The notes under the pieces are model-generated. The model saw nothing but the letters and a program-made list of their open reading frames with translations. It made no database searches and had not been told where the DNA came from. From contig JBMOOQ010000001.1 of assembly GCA_049324435.1 (NCBI GenBank), positions 1 to 64,000 of the forward strand: a DNA stretch of 64,000 nucleotides. Reading direction: 5' to 3'. A program made the position numbers and the translations under genes. The stretch is from Pseudorhodoplanes sp049324435 (GTDB taxonomy: Bacteria; Pseudomonadota; Alphaproteobacteria; Rhizobiales; Xanthobacteraceae). Positions 17,075-26,230 of the stretch are shown piece after piece. Positions within the stretch are counted from its first letter, which is position 1. The number at the start of each line of letters is the position of its first letter.

Positions 17075-18910
17075 ATGAACATTCTCGGCATCTCGGCCTT
17101 CTATCACGACAGCGCCGCTGCCCTCGTGCGGGACGGCCGCGTGATCGCAGCCGCGCAGGAGGAGCGCTTCACGCGCAAGAAGCATGACGCCGGCTTTCCG
17201 GCAAACGCAATCGCCTATTGCCTGAAGGAAGCCGGCATCAGTGGCTCCGATGTCGATTTCGTTGTGTTCTACGACAAGCCATTCCTGAAGTTCGAGCGCC
17301 TGCTCGAAACCTATGTTGCGTTCGCGCCGCGCGGCTTCACGTCGTTCCGGAAAGCGATGCCGATTTGGGTTGGCGAAAAGCTGTTCCAGAAGGACATGCT
17401 GAAGACCGCGCTGACCGATTGCGATCCCGAGCTTGCCGATCTGAAGAAGCTGTTGTTCACCGAGCACCATTTCAGCCACGCCGCATCGGCCTTCTACCCG
17501 TCGCCTTTCAGCGAAGCCGTCGTCCTGACCATGGACGGCGTCGGCGAATGGGCGACGAGTTCGGTGGCGATCGGCCGGGACAACGAGTTGCAGATCGCAA
17601 AGGAAATCCACTTCCCCCATTCGCTTGGGCTGCTCTATTCCGCGTTCACCTATTACACCGGCTTCAAAGTCAATTCCGGCGAGTACAAGGTCATGGGGCT
17701 CGCGCCCTATGGTGAACCGCGATACGCTCAGACGATCCTCGACAAACTGATCGATGTGAAACCGGATGGATCGTTCCGTCTGGACCTGTCCTATTTCGAT
17801 TATTGTACCGGTCTGACGATGACCAATGCGCGTTTCGATGCATTGTTCGGCGGACCTCCACGCAAACCGGACGAACTCCTGACACAACACCACATGGATC
17901 TCGCAGCCTCGGTGCAGGCCGTCACCGAGGAGGTTGTGTTGCGCATGGCGCGGGCGCTTCGAGCCGAAACCGGGATGCGCAATCTCTGCCTCGCCGGCGG
18001 CGTGGCACTGAATTGTGTCGCAAACGGCAAAGTGCTGCGCGAAGGCATCTACGACGGAATCTGGATACAGCCCGCTGCTGGTGACGCCGGCGGCGCGCTG
18101 GGCGCCGCGCTTTCCGCCTATCACCTGCATTTGCACAAGCCGCGCCGCGTAGAGGACACCCCAGACGCGATGTCGGGCTCGTATCTCGGTCCAGGCTTCG
18201 CTCAGGACGACATCGAGCGGCGGCTCGCTGCGGCTGGCGCGAAGTTTGCGGTGCTTGCGCCCGACGCGCTCATCGACCAGACCGCGAAAGCGCTTGCAGA
18301 CGAGCAGGCCGTCGGCTGGTTCCAGGGGCGAATGGAATTCGGGCCGCGGGCGCTCGGCGGCCGCTCGATCCTCGGCGATCCGCGCTCGCCGACAATGCAG
18401 AAAATGCTGAATCTCAAGGTCAAGTATCGCGAGAGCTTCCGGCCTTTTGCCCCCGCAGTACTACGTGACGACGTTTCCGATTGGTTCGAACTCGATACCG
18501 ATTCACCCTACATGCTTCTGGTGGCGCCGGTGAAGAAGGAACGCCAGCGCCCGATGACGGACTCTCAAAAGGCTCTGTTTGGCATCGATAAACTGAATGT
18601 CGCGCGCTCGGACATCCCGGCCGTCACCCACGTGGACTATTCGGCACGCATACAAACGGTGCATAAGCGGACCAATCCCGCCTACCACGCCCTCATTACA
18701 CGCTTCAAGGAACTGACCGGCTGTCCGGTTGTGGTCAATACCAGCTTCAATGTCCGCGGCGAGCCGATCGTCTGCACGCCCGAAGATGCGTTCCGTTGTT
18801 TCATGGGAACCGAAATTGAAGTGCTTGCGATCGGGAATTGCTTCCTTAGCAAGCAGGATCAGAATCCTGCTCTCAAGCTCGATTACAAGAACGCATTCGA
18901 TCTCGACTGA
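17075..18910 (+). CDS. Carbamoyltransferase (NodU/CmcH/TobZ/SxtI family)
   Basis: Enzyme of 611 residues that transfers a carbamoyl group from carbamoyl phosphate to a hydroxyl, often on a sugar or natural product. The N-terminal Kae1-like domain starts NILGISAFYHDSAAAL and has the metal-site segment EHHFSHAAS (130-138); LAGGVALNCVANGK lies near 307. The C-terminal domain begins after about residue 390 and has GRMEFGPRALGGRSIL, RESFRPFAPAVL and VVNTSFNVRGEPIVC. All main family blocks are intact. The SxtJ and DUF5989 genes upstream suggest an envelope glycan or lipid target, but no glycosyltransferase is adjacent. Confidence 0.93.
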   Translation: MNILGISAFYHDSAAALVRDGRVIAAAQEERFTRKKHDAGFPANAIAYCLKEAGISGSDVDFVVFYDKPFLKFERLLETYVAFAPRGFTSFRKAMPIWVGEKLFQKDMLKTALTDCDPELADLKKLLFTEHHFSHAASAFYPSPFSEAVVLTMDGVGEWATSSVAIGRDNELQIAKEIHFPHSLGLLYSAFTYYTGFKVNSGEYKVMGLAPYGEPRYAQTILDKLIDVKPDGSFRLDLSYFDYCTGLTMTNARFDALFGGPPRKPDELLTQHHMDLAASVQAVTEEVVLRMARALRAETGMRNLCLAGGVALNCVANGKVLREGIYDGIWIQPAAGDAGGALGAALSAYHLHLHKPRRVEDTPDAMSGSYLGPGFAQDDIERRLAAAGAKFAVLAPDALIDQTAKALADEQAVGWFQGRMEFGPRALGGRSILGDPRSPTMQKMLNLKVKYRESFRPFAPAVLRDDVSDWFELDTDSPYMLLVAPVKKERQRPMTDSQKALFGIDKLNVARSDIPAVTHVDYSARIQTVHKRTNPAYHALITRFKELTGCPVVVNTSFNVRGEPIVCTPEDAFRCFMGTEIEVLAIGNCFLSKQDQNPALKLDYKNAFDLD

Positions 18911-18950
18911 TCGCCTTCGAAGCGAGGCGGCATATCGTCCCGCCCCCGCG

Positions 18951-19163
18951 TTACGGCTCCAGATCGGTATCCAGAATCGACATATTGAAATTGTACGACT
19001 TGTCGCCGTCCTCGTCGTCGAGGAACAGCACGCCAATAAATTCCTCGCCGATATAGACTTCGGCGGAATCGTCCTTCTTCGGGCGCGGCACCACGCGAAT
19101 TTTCGGGTTCTCGAACAGCCGTTTCAGATACGCATCGAGCTTCTTGATTTCCTGGACGTCCAC
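18951..19163 (-). CDS. DUF3126 family protein
   Basis: Small alphaproteobacterial protein of 70 residues. It begins VDVQEIKKLDAYLKRLF and ends with an acidic beta hairpin (DDEDGDKSYNFNMSILD). The start is GTG 19163, with GAGGGGG a few bases ahead, rather than the upstream methionine of the longer frame at 19247. It lies downstream of cysE in the same direction, a pairing I recall as common in this group. Function unknown. Confidence 0.85.
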   Translation of the reverse strand: MDVQEIKKLDAYLKRLFENPKIRVVPRPKKDDSAEVYIGEEFIGVLFLDDEDGDKSYNFNMSILDTDLEP

Positions 19164-19305
19164 GATCGCCCCCTCACCTGCGGTCCACATTGGTCTGGGC
19201 GCGGCCCATAGGGATCGCCCTTTGAACGCAGGCGCACGCCCACGCAACGGAAACGCTCAATACGTCAGGCTGAGGCCGGACGCAAAGGCCGAATTGCGGA
19301 AAATT

Positions 19306-20127
19306 TCAGTTGCCGACGTCGAACAGCATGTCCATGCGGCGCGACGGCTCGGCGCAACCCGCGGTACCGACAACGCGCGCAGGCACCCCGGCGACCGTGA
19401 CGTTGTTCGGCACCGGCTTGATGACCACCGAGCCCGACGCGATGCGTGCGCAATGGCCGACCTCGATATTGCCGAGGATCTTTGCGCCTGCCCCAATCAG
19501 GACGCCGCGGCGGATCTTGGGATGCCGGTCACCGTCTTCCTTGCCGGTACCACCGAGCGTGACGCCGTGAAGCATCGAGACATCGTCGTCGATCACAGCG
19601 GTCTCGCCAACCACCAGACCGGTGGCATGGTCGAGGAAAATGCCGCGGCCGATCCTTGCGGCCGGGTGGATGTCGCACTGAAACACCGCCGACGAGCGGC
19701 TTTGCAGATAGAGCGCGAAATCCTTGCGGCCCTTGCGGTAGAGCCAGTGGGCGAGCCGATGCGTGACGATGGCGTGAAAGCCCTTGTAATAGAGCACTGG
19801 CTCGATGAACCGGTCAGTTGCCGGATCGCGGTCGATGGTCGCAACGATATCGGCGCGGAATGCGTCACCGATCGAGGGTTCGTCCTGAAGCGCATCGGCA
19901 TAGGCCTGCCGGATCATCTCGCCAGAGACGTCCTGATGGTCGAGCCGTTCCGAGGCGCGATGCACCACTGCGGCTTCCAGCGTGTCGTGGTGCAGGATCG
20001 TGGAGTAGATGAAGGTCGCGAGCGCAGGCTCCGCGCGCACGATCGCATCAGCCTCTTCGCGGACCTTCGTCCAGACCGGATCGACCTTGCCGACGGTGTT
20101 GGCCGGCTTGACCTGATAATGCGCCAT
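19306..20127 (-). CDS. cysE: Serine O-acetyltransferase
   Basis: Catalyses acetyl-CoA + L-serine to O-acetylserine, the first step of cysteine synthesis. Length 273 fits the family. The N-terminal helical domain has VREEADAIVRAEPAL; the C-terminal hexapeptide beta-helix has DIHPAARIGRGIFLDHATGLVVGET and MLHGVTLGGTG. The C terminus ends in Asn rather than the usual Ile that docks into cysteine synthase, so complex formation is uncertain. It follows two alpha/beta hydrolase genes on the same strand with a 157-base gap. Confidence 0.95.
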   Translation of the reverse strand: MAHYQVKPANTVGKVDPVWTKVREEADAIVRAEPALATFIYSTILHHDTLEAAVVHRASERLDHQDVSGEMIRQAYADALQDEPSIGDAFRADIVATIDRDPATDRFIEPVLYYKGFHAIVTHRLAHWLYRKGRKDFALYLQSRSSAVFQCDIHPAARIGRGIFLDHATGLVVGETAVIDDDVSMLHGVTLGGTGKEDGDRHPKIRRGVLIGAGAKILGNIEVGHCARIASGSVVIKPVPNNVTVAGVPARVVGTAGCAEPSRRMDMLFDVGN

Positions 20128-20284
20128 TGAACGTCTCGCTCCCGGATTTCGGAGCTAACAGATAGACGCTGAAATTGATCTCCGCCACCCTGTATTTTGG
20201 GTGGCCTCGGGGCATGGTTTCTGCATTTTTGTAGAATAATCTTCTCCTGAGCCTCGCTATGTGCTTCGGATCGCAGGATTTTCA

Positions 20285-21208
20285 TCAAAGCGTCGCAACC
20301 CGATGCCGATTTTTTGAGCGTGTCAGAAAATCGATCACGGCCATTGAAAAGTGATCGTTGGCATCGCCCGCGACCATATGGCGGGCGCCGCCGACATCGA
20401 CATATTCGGCATGCGGCACCAGTTCGAGGAACTCCTTTGCATGGGCTTCCTGAACAAGCTCCGATGAGCCGCCGCGAACAAGCAGCGCCGGCACCTTGAT
20501 GTGGCGCGCGGCATCGAGCATCGACTCCTCAAGACGTTTGCGGTCCGGATCGAAGCTCTTGCGTCCCTGCATGAAGCGCGGATCCCAATGCCAGCGCCAA
20601 CGGCCGTCAGGACCGAGCCGCAGATTCTTCTTCAGGCCTTCAGTGCTCTTGGGTCGCGGCCGGTGCGGCAGATATTGCGCGACGGCATCGGCGGCTTCCT
20701 CGATCGTAGCAAAACCGTCCTCCGCATGCGCGCGCATGAAGCCTTGCACCTTATCGACGCCCTCGTAGTCGACACGCGGCGTGATATCGACGAGCACCAG
20801 CGAGGAAATCACATGCTCGCCGCTGTCGCGGAAGCTCTCGCCCTCGGCCAGCATCGAAGCAATACCTCCCATCGACGCGCCGATCGCGACCGGCCTGATG
20901 CCATGCTTGTCCAGCAGCTGGTTCGCACAGGCTTTCACATCGCTTGCGAAATCGGAGAACAGATAGGCGCCGTCAGATACCCATTCGGAATCGCCATGGC
21001 CGCGCTGATCGATCGCGTAGGCCGTGAAGCCGCGGCGCGCGAGTTCCGCCGCGGTGGATCGCCAGGCGTGCCGGGTCTGTCCGCCGCCATGCAACAGCAT
21101 GACAGGCGCCCCCGTGTCGCCGAACACGTCGCCGACAAGTCGGTTGCCGTTGGCTCCGGTGAATTGCGCTTTGGCTGGCGTCAAATGCTTCGTCATAATC
21201 GATTGCAC
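20285..21208 (-). CDS. Alpha/beta hydrolase
   Basis: Cytoplasmic alpha/beta-fold hydrolase of 307 residues. The oxyanion motif HGGGQTRHAW lies near 40, the nucleophile elbow GASMGG near 108-113, the acid is expected near 240 and the His is in ARHMVAGD near 280. The frame starts at GTG 21208, immediately after the stop of the next hydrolase gene; ATG 21196 is an alternative. The two neighbouring hydrolases are distant paralogues and clearly share an operon. Substrate unknown. Confidence 0.9.
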   Translation of the reverse strand: MQSIMTKHLTPAKAQFTGANGNRLVGDVFGDTGAPVMLLHGGGQTRHAWRSTAAELARRGFTAYAIDQRGHGDSEWVSDGAYLFSDFASDVKACANQLLDKHGIRPVAIGASMGGIASMLAEGESFRDSGEHVISSLVLVDITPRVDYEGVDKVQGFMRAHAEDGFATIEEAADAVAQYLPHRPRPKSTEGLKKNLRLGPDGRWRWHWDPRFMQGRKSFDPDRKRLEESMLDAARHIKVPALLVRGGSSELVQEAHAKEFLELVPHAEYVDVGGARHMVAGDANDHFSMAVIDFLTRSKNRHRVATL

Positions 21209-21961
21209 TTACGCTCTTTCGTCGAGGAACTGCAAAACCGCTGTCTTGAAGGTCTTGTCGCCGACTGCCAGCATGTGATCGCGCCCGGGAATGTCGAGTG
21301 CGCGCGCATTACGCATGACCGCTGCAAGCTTGCCGGCGGGACCTGCGACATCGTCCTTGGTGCCGACGGCGATCAGTGCGGGCACGGCGATTTTCGCGAC
21401 CTGCTCGACCGGCATGACCTGCCGGGAGCCGCGGATGCAGGCGGCGAGCGCGCGCCGGTCCGATTTGGTCTGGTCGGCAAAGGCGCGGAACGTCCGCGCC
21501 ATCGGATCGGTGACATCCGCGAGCGAGGGCGCCTCCAAGGCCTCAGCAATGCTCTCCGGGAGGCCGACACCATCGATCAGCTTGTAGCCAAGACCACCGA
21601 GAATGGCAGAACGCACGCGATCCGGATGCGCCGCGGCAAGAAACGCCGTGATACGGGCGCCCATCGAATAGCCGAATACATCGGCGCGTTCGATCTTCAG
21701 ATGATCGAGCAGCGCACGCGCGTCCTCCGCCATCTTGCCGGTGTGATAATCAGACGGCTCATAGAGCTTGGTCGACTGGCCGTGGCCGCGATTGTCGAGT
21801 GCGATCACGCGGCGGCCGGCGCCTGTCAGGGTCGAGACCCAGCTGGGATAAACCCAGTTCACCTCGCGGTTCGACGCGAAGCCGTGAATAAGCAGGATGG
21901 GATCACCCTGGCCTTCGTCGAGGTAGGCGATCTCGACAGACCCATTCTTGAAACTTGGCAT
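21209..21961 (-). CDS. Alpha/beta hydrolase
   Basis: Hydrolase of 250 residues with HGFASNREVNW (about 26-36), LDNRGHGQST, nucleophile elbow GYSMGAR near 96-102, and terminal His in GRDHMLAVGD near 228. The Asp is probably in VGTKDDV near 203. It resembles the esterase/lactonase-like group of the fold. It ends directly against the second hydrolase gene (no gap) and begins 35 bases after an unknown membrane protein gene, so all three are probably one transcript. Confidence 0.9.
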   Translation of the reverse strand: MPSFKNGSVEIAYLDEGQGDPILLIHGFASNREVNWVYPSWVSTLTGAGRRVIALDNRGHGQSTKLYEPSDYHTGKMAEDARALLDHLKIERADVFGYSMGARITAFLAAAHPDRVRSAILGGLGYKLIDGVGLPESIAEALEAPSLADVTDPMARTFRAFADQTKSDRRALAACIRGSRQVMPVEQVAKIAVPALIAVGTKDDVAGPAGKLAAVMRNARALDIPGRDHMLAVGDKTFKTAVLQFLDERA

Positions 21962-21996
21962 GTGGTGGAGTTCGGCTGATTGAAGCGGCCCGCAAC

Positions 21997-23196
21997 CTAC
22001 CCTTCCGCCGCCGCCATTGCCAAGCGCCGCTGGTGCTGAAGTGCCCGTTTTGCGCGGCGGGCCTTCCGCCGCTGCAGACCTCGCCAGGTCGCCCGCTCCA
22101 CTGCACCCTTAGCGGCCGAGACAAAGCCGAACAGCGTGAGTGCCGCCCAGAGCACCCATAGCGAGAGGTCGAAAGCAGCCACGGTCAAAGCAATTGCCCC
22201 GCGGCCGAGGAATTTCAGGATCGCCCGGGTCTTGCCGCCCTGTTTTTCCGCGAGCTTGGCGACGCGCGCCATTTCGCGCGGCGAATCCGCGATTTTCAGG
22301 CCGTCCAGCGCCGCACGGGTTCCGGCCTTGGCCTGCACCTCTCCGACATTGCGGGTGAACCGGAACAGGTCGTCGGCCTTCTCGATCTTGACCGCCTCAC
22401 GGACCGCACGGACCGTAGCTGCGGGGCTCGTTACCGAAGCACCCTCGATCGCCTTGCGCAGCGCCGGGCCATCGACCACCGACCGCAATGTGCGCGTCAC
22501 CGAGTCCGACATCCTGGCAGAGATGCGGCCGGTCTTGCGCGCCGCCTTGACGAGCGAGAGGCCGACACGTGCGGGCACACCGGTGCCGAGCGAGGCATAG
22601 GTTCCGGCGGTCACGGCAATGCCAACCGCAGATAACCCCAGGATCACGTGATCGACCTCCTGCCCCTGCGCATAGCGCGACCCTTCCCTCACAGCGTCAC
22701 GGATGTCTCCGAACACGAACAGGTCCCCCAGCGCGGTGCCGGCGAGACTGACGAGATCGTCCGGTTCGCCAACAATCAGGCCCCGGGTGAAGTTCTCGGC
22801 AGTCTTGAGCGCACTCCCCGCCTTCTCGACCGCGGCATCGACCTTCGCAATCAGATGCGGCGGCACCGCCACATTCCGGTCGCGCGCCAGTTCGACGAAG
22901 CTCCTGGCGAGATCCGCGTCATCGTCAGCGAGCGCGGCCTCGATCTCGCGCGCTGCGGCATCGCTATCGAAGCTGCGGGCGAGCTTTCGGTCGGCGAGCG
23001 CAACGGGGTCGTCCTGCACCAGCAGAAGCCAGCCCGACTCGATCGCGCGCGGGAGCAGCGCAACCGCCGCTATGCCGAAGAGGCTGGCCGCGACCACGAG
23101 AAGGCGCATGCGCAGCAGCCCAGCGCGCATCGGTCGGTTCAGGGGCTCAGGCCGTTTCATCGCGATTGGGTCTCGTCCCCGGCGCTTCAAACGCAT
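21997..23196 (-). CDS. Unknown membrane protein
   Basis: Protein of up to 399 residues with no recognised domain. A hydrophobic N-terminal segment (about 30-55) could anchor it. A long, Ala/Asp/Arg-rich helical middle follows, with regularly spaced charged residues (KLARSFDSDAAAREIEAALADDDADLARSFVELARD). One or two hydrophobic stretches near 205-220 and 345-370 precede a very basic tail (RRKARRAKRALQHQRR). An ATG at 23160 is an alternative start. It heads the hydrolase operon and diverges from the zinc-finger gene. Confidence 0.65.
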   Translation of the reverse strand: MRLKRRGRDPIAMKRPEPLNRPMRAGLLRMRLLVVAASLFGIAAVALLPRAIESGWLLLVQDDPVALADRKLARSFDSDAAAREIEAALADDDADLARSFVELARDRNVAVPPHLIAKVDAAVEKAGSALKTAENFTRGLIVGEPDDLVSLAGTALGDLFVFGDIRDAVREGSRYAQGQEVDHVILGLSAVGIAVTAGTYASLGTGVPARVGLSLVKAARKTGRISARMSDSVTRTLRSVVDGPALRKAIEGASVTSPAATVRAVREAVKIEKADDLFRFTRNVGEVQAKAGTRAALDGLKIADSPREMARVAKLAEKQGGKTRAILKFLGRGAIALTVAAFDLSLWVLWAALTLFGFVSAAKGAVERATWRGLQRRKARRAKRALQHQRRLAMAAAEG

Positions 23197-23377
23197 GATG
23201 TTGCCGTTTTTTGGGACTTTTCAAGGAGTGATGCCTAAACCAATGCCGGGACAGCGCCGCGGTTTCAATCGCCGCCCGGGCGGTGGTTAACGGCGGCATT
23301 GATTAAGCCGGGATCGCGAGTATTGTGCCGCGCAATAAAGTTTTCTATCGCTGACAGAATCGAAGGGTTAGCCGGTC

Positions 23378-23626
23378 ATGGCCGATCAAGCTGTTCCGCA
23401 CTTCCAGAACGATGCCGGCGTGCCCGTGATCGAGATCGGCGCTAAGGAATTCATGTGTATCGGCGCCCGGCCGCCTTTCGATCATCCGCATGTGTTCTGC
23501 GACATGGGCGACGACAACGAAATCATCTGTGAATATTGCTCGACGCTCTATCGCTACGATCCAAAGCTCGGCCCCACCGAGTCGCGGCCGGCCGATTGCG
23601 CCTGGACGGACTCCAAAGCCGCGTAA
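23378..23626 (+). CDS. Zinc-finger domain protein (zf-CHCC, NDUFS6-like)
   Basis: Small protein of 82 residues with the zf-CHCC pattern: Cys27, His36/His38, Cys41, Cys51 and Cys54 (CEYC), followed by STLYRYDP. Bacterial members are related to the accessory complex I subunit NDUFS6 and are widespread in alphaproteobacteria. It ends six bases before a flavin monooxygenase gene. The role in bacteria is not settled. Confidence 0.88.
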   Translation: MADQAVPHFQNDAGVPVIEIGAKEFMCIGARPPFDHPHVFCDMGDDNEIICEYCSTLYRYDPKLGPTESRPADCAWTDSKAA

Positions 23627-23632
23627 ATTCCT

Positions 23633-24841
23633 GTGTTGCCCGCCGTCGCGTCCTCGCGAACGATATTGATCGCGGGTGCCGGGATCGGCGGCTTGACGGC
23701 GGCGCTGGCACTCACCCGTGCCGGCTACCGTGTTGTCGTCGTCGAACAGGCGCAAGCCCTGAGCGACATCGGCGCGGGGCTTCAGCTCTCGCCCAACGCA
23801 ACACGGATCCTGCAGGACCTTGGCGTTGCCGACCGCCTTGCCGCGACCGCGGTCGTGCCCGAGGGATTGTCGATCCGCAGCGCGAGGAGCGGCCGCGAAA
23901 TTGCTTACATGCCGATCGGGCGCGCGATGGAATTCCGCTATGGCGCGCCCTATTGGGTGCTGCATCGCGGCGACCTGCAAACCGCGCTGGCCGATGCCGC
24001 GGCCGAGCAGCCTGATATCGTACTGAGGCTGGGGACAAGACTTGAAGACCTCGCTATTCACGCCCACGGGATCACGGCGCAGCTGCGCGACGCGCGCGGC
24101 ATCGTCACGGAAGAACGGGTTCCAGCGCTGATCGGCGCCGACGGATTGTGGTCCGCGACCCGCGCCCGGCTCAATGACAAGGCGAAGCCGGTCTTCCGTG
24201 AGCGCACCGCCTGGCGCGCAATCGTGCCGGCCGCGTCCGTGGCGGCTGATCTCCGGCGGCCGGTAACGCGGCTTTGGCTCGGCCAGAACGCGCACCTCGT
24301 CCATTATCCGGTCCGCGGCGGTACCCTGATCAACATCGTCGCGATCGTCGCCGACCGCTGGAATGCGCCCGGCTGGTCTACGCCTGGCACCCGCGACGAA
24401 CTACTTCGCCATTTCACTCGCGGACGATGGGCCAAGGAGGCGCGCGATCTCGTCGAAAAGCCCGATAGCTGGGTGAAATGGGCCTTGTCTGATCTCGGCG
24501 ATATCAGCTTCCCCGAACGCGGCCCCGCCACTCTGGTCGGCGACGCAGCGCATGCAATGCTGCCGTTCCTGGCGCAGGGCGCCGCGATGGCAATCGAGGA
24601 TGCGGCCGTGCTCGCACGCTGTCTCCCATCTCCGGGCGGGGATCCTGAGCCAGGCTTGCGCCGCTATGAGGCGATCCGGCGCGGGCGTGTGCGGCGCGTG
24701 CAGCAGGAGGCGCGCGCCAACAGCCGCACCTATCACATGTCAGGCGCCGCCGCGCTTGCCCGCAATGTCGCGATGCAGATGATGGGCGGCGAGCGGCTTC
24801 GCGCCCGCTACGACTGGATATACGATTGGCGGCCGGACTGA
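23633..24841 (+). CDS. FAD-dependent monooxygenase (salicylate hydroxylase-like)
   Basis: Flavoprotein aromatic hydroxylase of 402 residues, class A. It has the ADP-binding GAGIGGLTAAL (about 14-24), the DG motif LIGADGLWSATR near 164-175, and the GD motif VGDAAHAMLPFLAQG near 303-317. Such enzymes use NAD(P)H and oxygen to hydroxylate aromatic rings. Translation starts at GTG 23633, six bases after the zinc-finger gene, indicating co-transcription. Substrate not identifiable. Confidence 0.9.
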   Translation: MLPAVASSRTILIAGAGIGGLTAALALTRAGYRVVVVEQAQALSDIGAGLQLSPNATRILQDLGVADRLAATAVVPEGLSIRSARSGREIAYMPIGRAMEFRYGAPYWVLHRGDLQTALADAAAEQPDIVLRLGTRLEDLAIHAHGITAQLRDARGIVTEERVPALIGADGLWSATRARLNDKAKPVFRERTAWRAIVPAASVAADLRRPVTRLWLGQNAHLVHYPVRGGTLINIVAIVADRWNAPGWSTPGTRDELLRHFTRGRWAKEARDLVEKPDSWVKWALSDLGDISFPERGPATLVGDAAHAMLPFLAQGAAMAIEDAAVLARCLPSPGGDPEPGLRRYEAIRRGRVRRVQQEARANSRTYHMSGAAALARNVAMQMMGGERLRARYDWIYDWRPD

Positions 24842-24875
24842 TCCGGCTAACGCCGCCAATATGCCGGGGATCGCC

Positions 24876-25895
24876 ATGTTCGAGACGACCATTGCGGGCA
24901 GCCTGCCGAAACCGTCATGGCTGGCCGAACCCGAGAAACTGTGGGCCGGGTGGCGCCTGACGGGCGAAGCGCTGGCCGAAGGCAAGCGCGACGCCACCAT
25001 CCTTGCGGTGAAGCTGCAGGAAGATTCCGGCGTCGATATCGTCACCGATGGCGAGCAGGCGCGCCAGCATTTCGTGCATGGCTTTCTCGAACGGATCGAC
25101 GGCATCGACTTCGCCAACAAGGTCGAGATGGGAATCCGCAATGACCGCTACAAGGCGATGGTGCCTGTGGTTACGGCGCCGCTGCGGCTCAACGGCCGCG
25201 TCCATGCGATGGAAGCGAAAGCCGCCCGCGCGCATACAACGCGCAAGCTGAAATTCACCCTGCCCGGCCCAATGACCATTGCCGATACCATCGCCGACCG
25301 CCATTACGGCGATCGCGCGAAGATGGCTTTCGCATTCGCCGAATGCCTGAACGCCGAAGCGCGCGCGCTCGAAGCCGACGGCGTCGACGTCATCCAGTTC
25401 GACGAACCGGCCTTCAACGTCTTCATGGGCGAGGTCACGGACTGGGGCATCGAGGCGCTGCATCGTGCCATTGCCGGCCTGTCCTGCAAGACCGCCGTCC
25501 ATATCTGTTACGGCTACGGCATCAAGGCCAATGTCGACTGGAAGAACACGCTGGGAAGCGAATGGCGTCAGTACGAGCAGATTTTTCCGGCGCTGGCGGC
25601 GAGCCGCATCGATCAGGTATCGGTCGAATGCCGGAACGCGAAGGTACCGCTGTCACTGCTCGGATTGTTCACGGGCAAGGATGTGCTGGTCGGCGTCATC
25701 GACGTCGCGACCGATAGAGTCGAGACGCCGGAGGATGTCGCCGCTACACTTGAAGCGGCGATGCGTTACGTGCCGAAAGAGCGCATCGTCGCCTGCACCA
25801 ATTGCGGCATGGCGCCGATGAACCGCGCGGTGGCCGAAGCCAAGCTGAAGGCGCTGGGCGATGGCGCGAAGCTGGCGCGCAAGCGGTTCGGATAG
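24876..25895 (+). CDS. Cobalamin-independent methionine synthase C-domain protein (MetE_C-like)
   Basis: Protein of 339 residues corresponding to only the C-terminal catalytic half of MetE. The zinc ligands can be seen: His and Cys in VHICYGYG, Glu in SVECRNA and Cys in VACTNCGMAP. The start TTIAGSLPKPSWL is typical of the family, which transfers methyl groups from a folate or another donor to a thiol such as homocysteine. ATG 24876 follows GGGGA; an ATG at 24861 is also in frame. A second such gene lies at 36145. Confidence 0.85.
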   Translation: MFETTIAGSLPKPSWLAEPEKLWAGWRLTGEALAEGKRDATILAVKLQEDSGVDIVTDGEQARQHFVHGFLERIDGIDFANKVEMGIRNDRYKAMVPVVTAPLRLNGRVHAMEAKAARAHTTRKLKFTLPGPMTIADTIADRHYGDRAKMAFAFAECLNAEARALEADGVDVIQFDEPAFNVFMGEVTDWGIEALHRAIAGLSCKTAVHICYGYGIKANVDWKNTLGSEWRQYEQIFPALAASRIDQVSVECRNAKVPLSLLGLFTGKDVLVGVIDVATDRVETPEDVAATLEAAMRYVPKERIVACTNCGMAPMNRAVAEAKLKALGDGAKLARKRFG

Positions 25896-26230
25896 AGTAC
25901 CAAAACGCACGCAGGCTCCGTCGTCCCTGTTCTTTGAGACGCGGGCGCGTCTTTGGTTCCCTTTTTCCTTTCTCCCAAACGGGAGATGGAGCGCCGGGAG
26001 GCGCCAGGGTGCTCGGCGCAAGCACCCTTGGCGAGCCATGGCGCTGGCCCGCCGCGCAATCACGGCCCGATCCGGTTACCCGGAGGGACCGCTTTCGGAG
26101 TGCGCGAGCCCAGTAACGCAGGGCCCGGCGCCTCCCGGCGCTCCACCATCTGCAACGCCTCATGATGCGCCGCAGACACCCCCACAATGTAAGGCCCGGT
26201 CGGACGACGGGGATAACTTTTCGGCGCGGA
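25896..26230. other. Intergenic region holding a palindromic repeat
   Basis: Lies between two convergent genes, the MetE-like gene and csoR. About half is a structured inverted-repeat element (25984-26151). The remainder is a pyrimidine-rich stretch (TTTGGTTCCCTTTTTCC, about 25951-25970) and unremarkable sequence. I see no gene. Confidence 0.6.
25984..26151. repeat. Inverted-repeat element with nested hairpin
   Basis: An 18-base arm GGAGCGCCGGGAGGCGCC (25988-26005) has a perfect inverted copy at 26127-26144. AGATGG (25984-25989) and CCATCT (26146-26151) extend it outward. Just inside, AGGGTGC (26006-26012) pairs with GCACCCT (26022-26028). The element has no coding capacity. It resembles a MITE or other dispersed intergenic repeat. 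Confidence 0.65.

Noticed and set aside
20185..20204. Small hairpin CCACCC/GGGTGG upstream of cysE
   Set aside because: A short stem without a T-run on either strand; not enough for a terminator or riboswitch call.
20501..21979. Plus-strand open frame of 492 codons across two hydrolase genes
   Set aside because: Runs antisense to two genes with complete catalytic motifs; it is a shadow.
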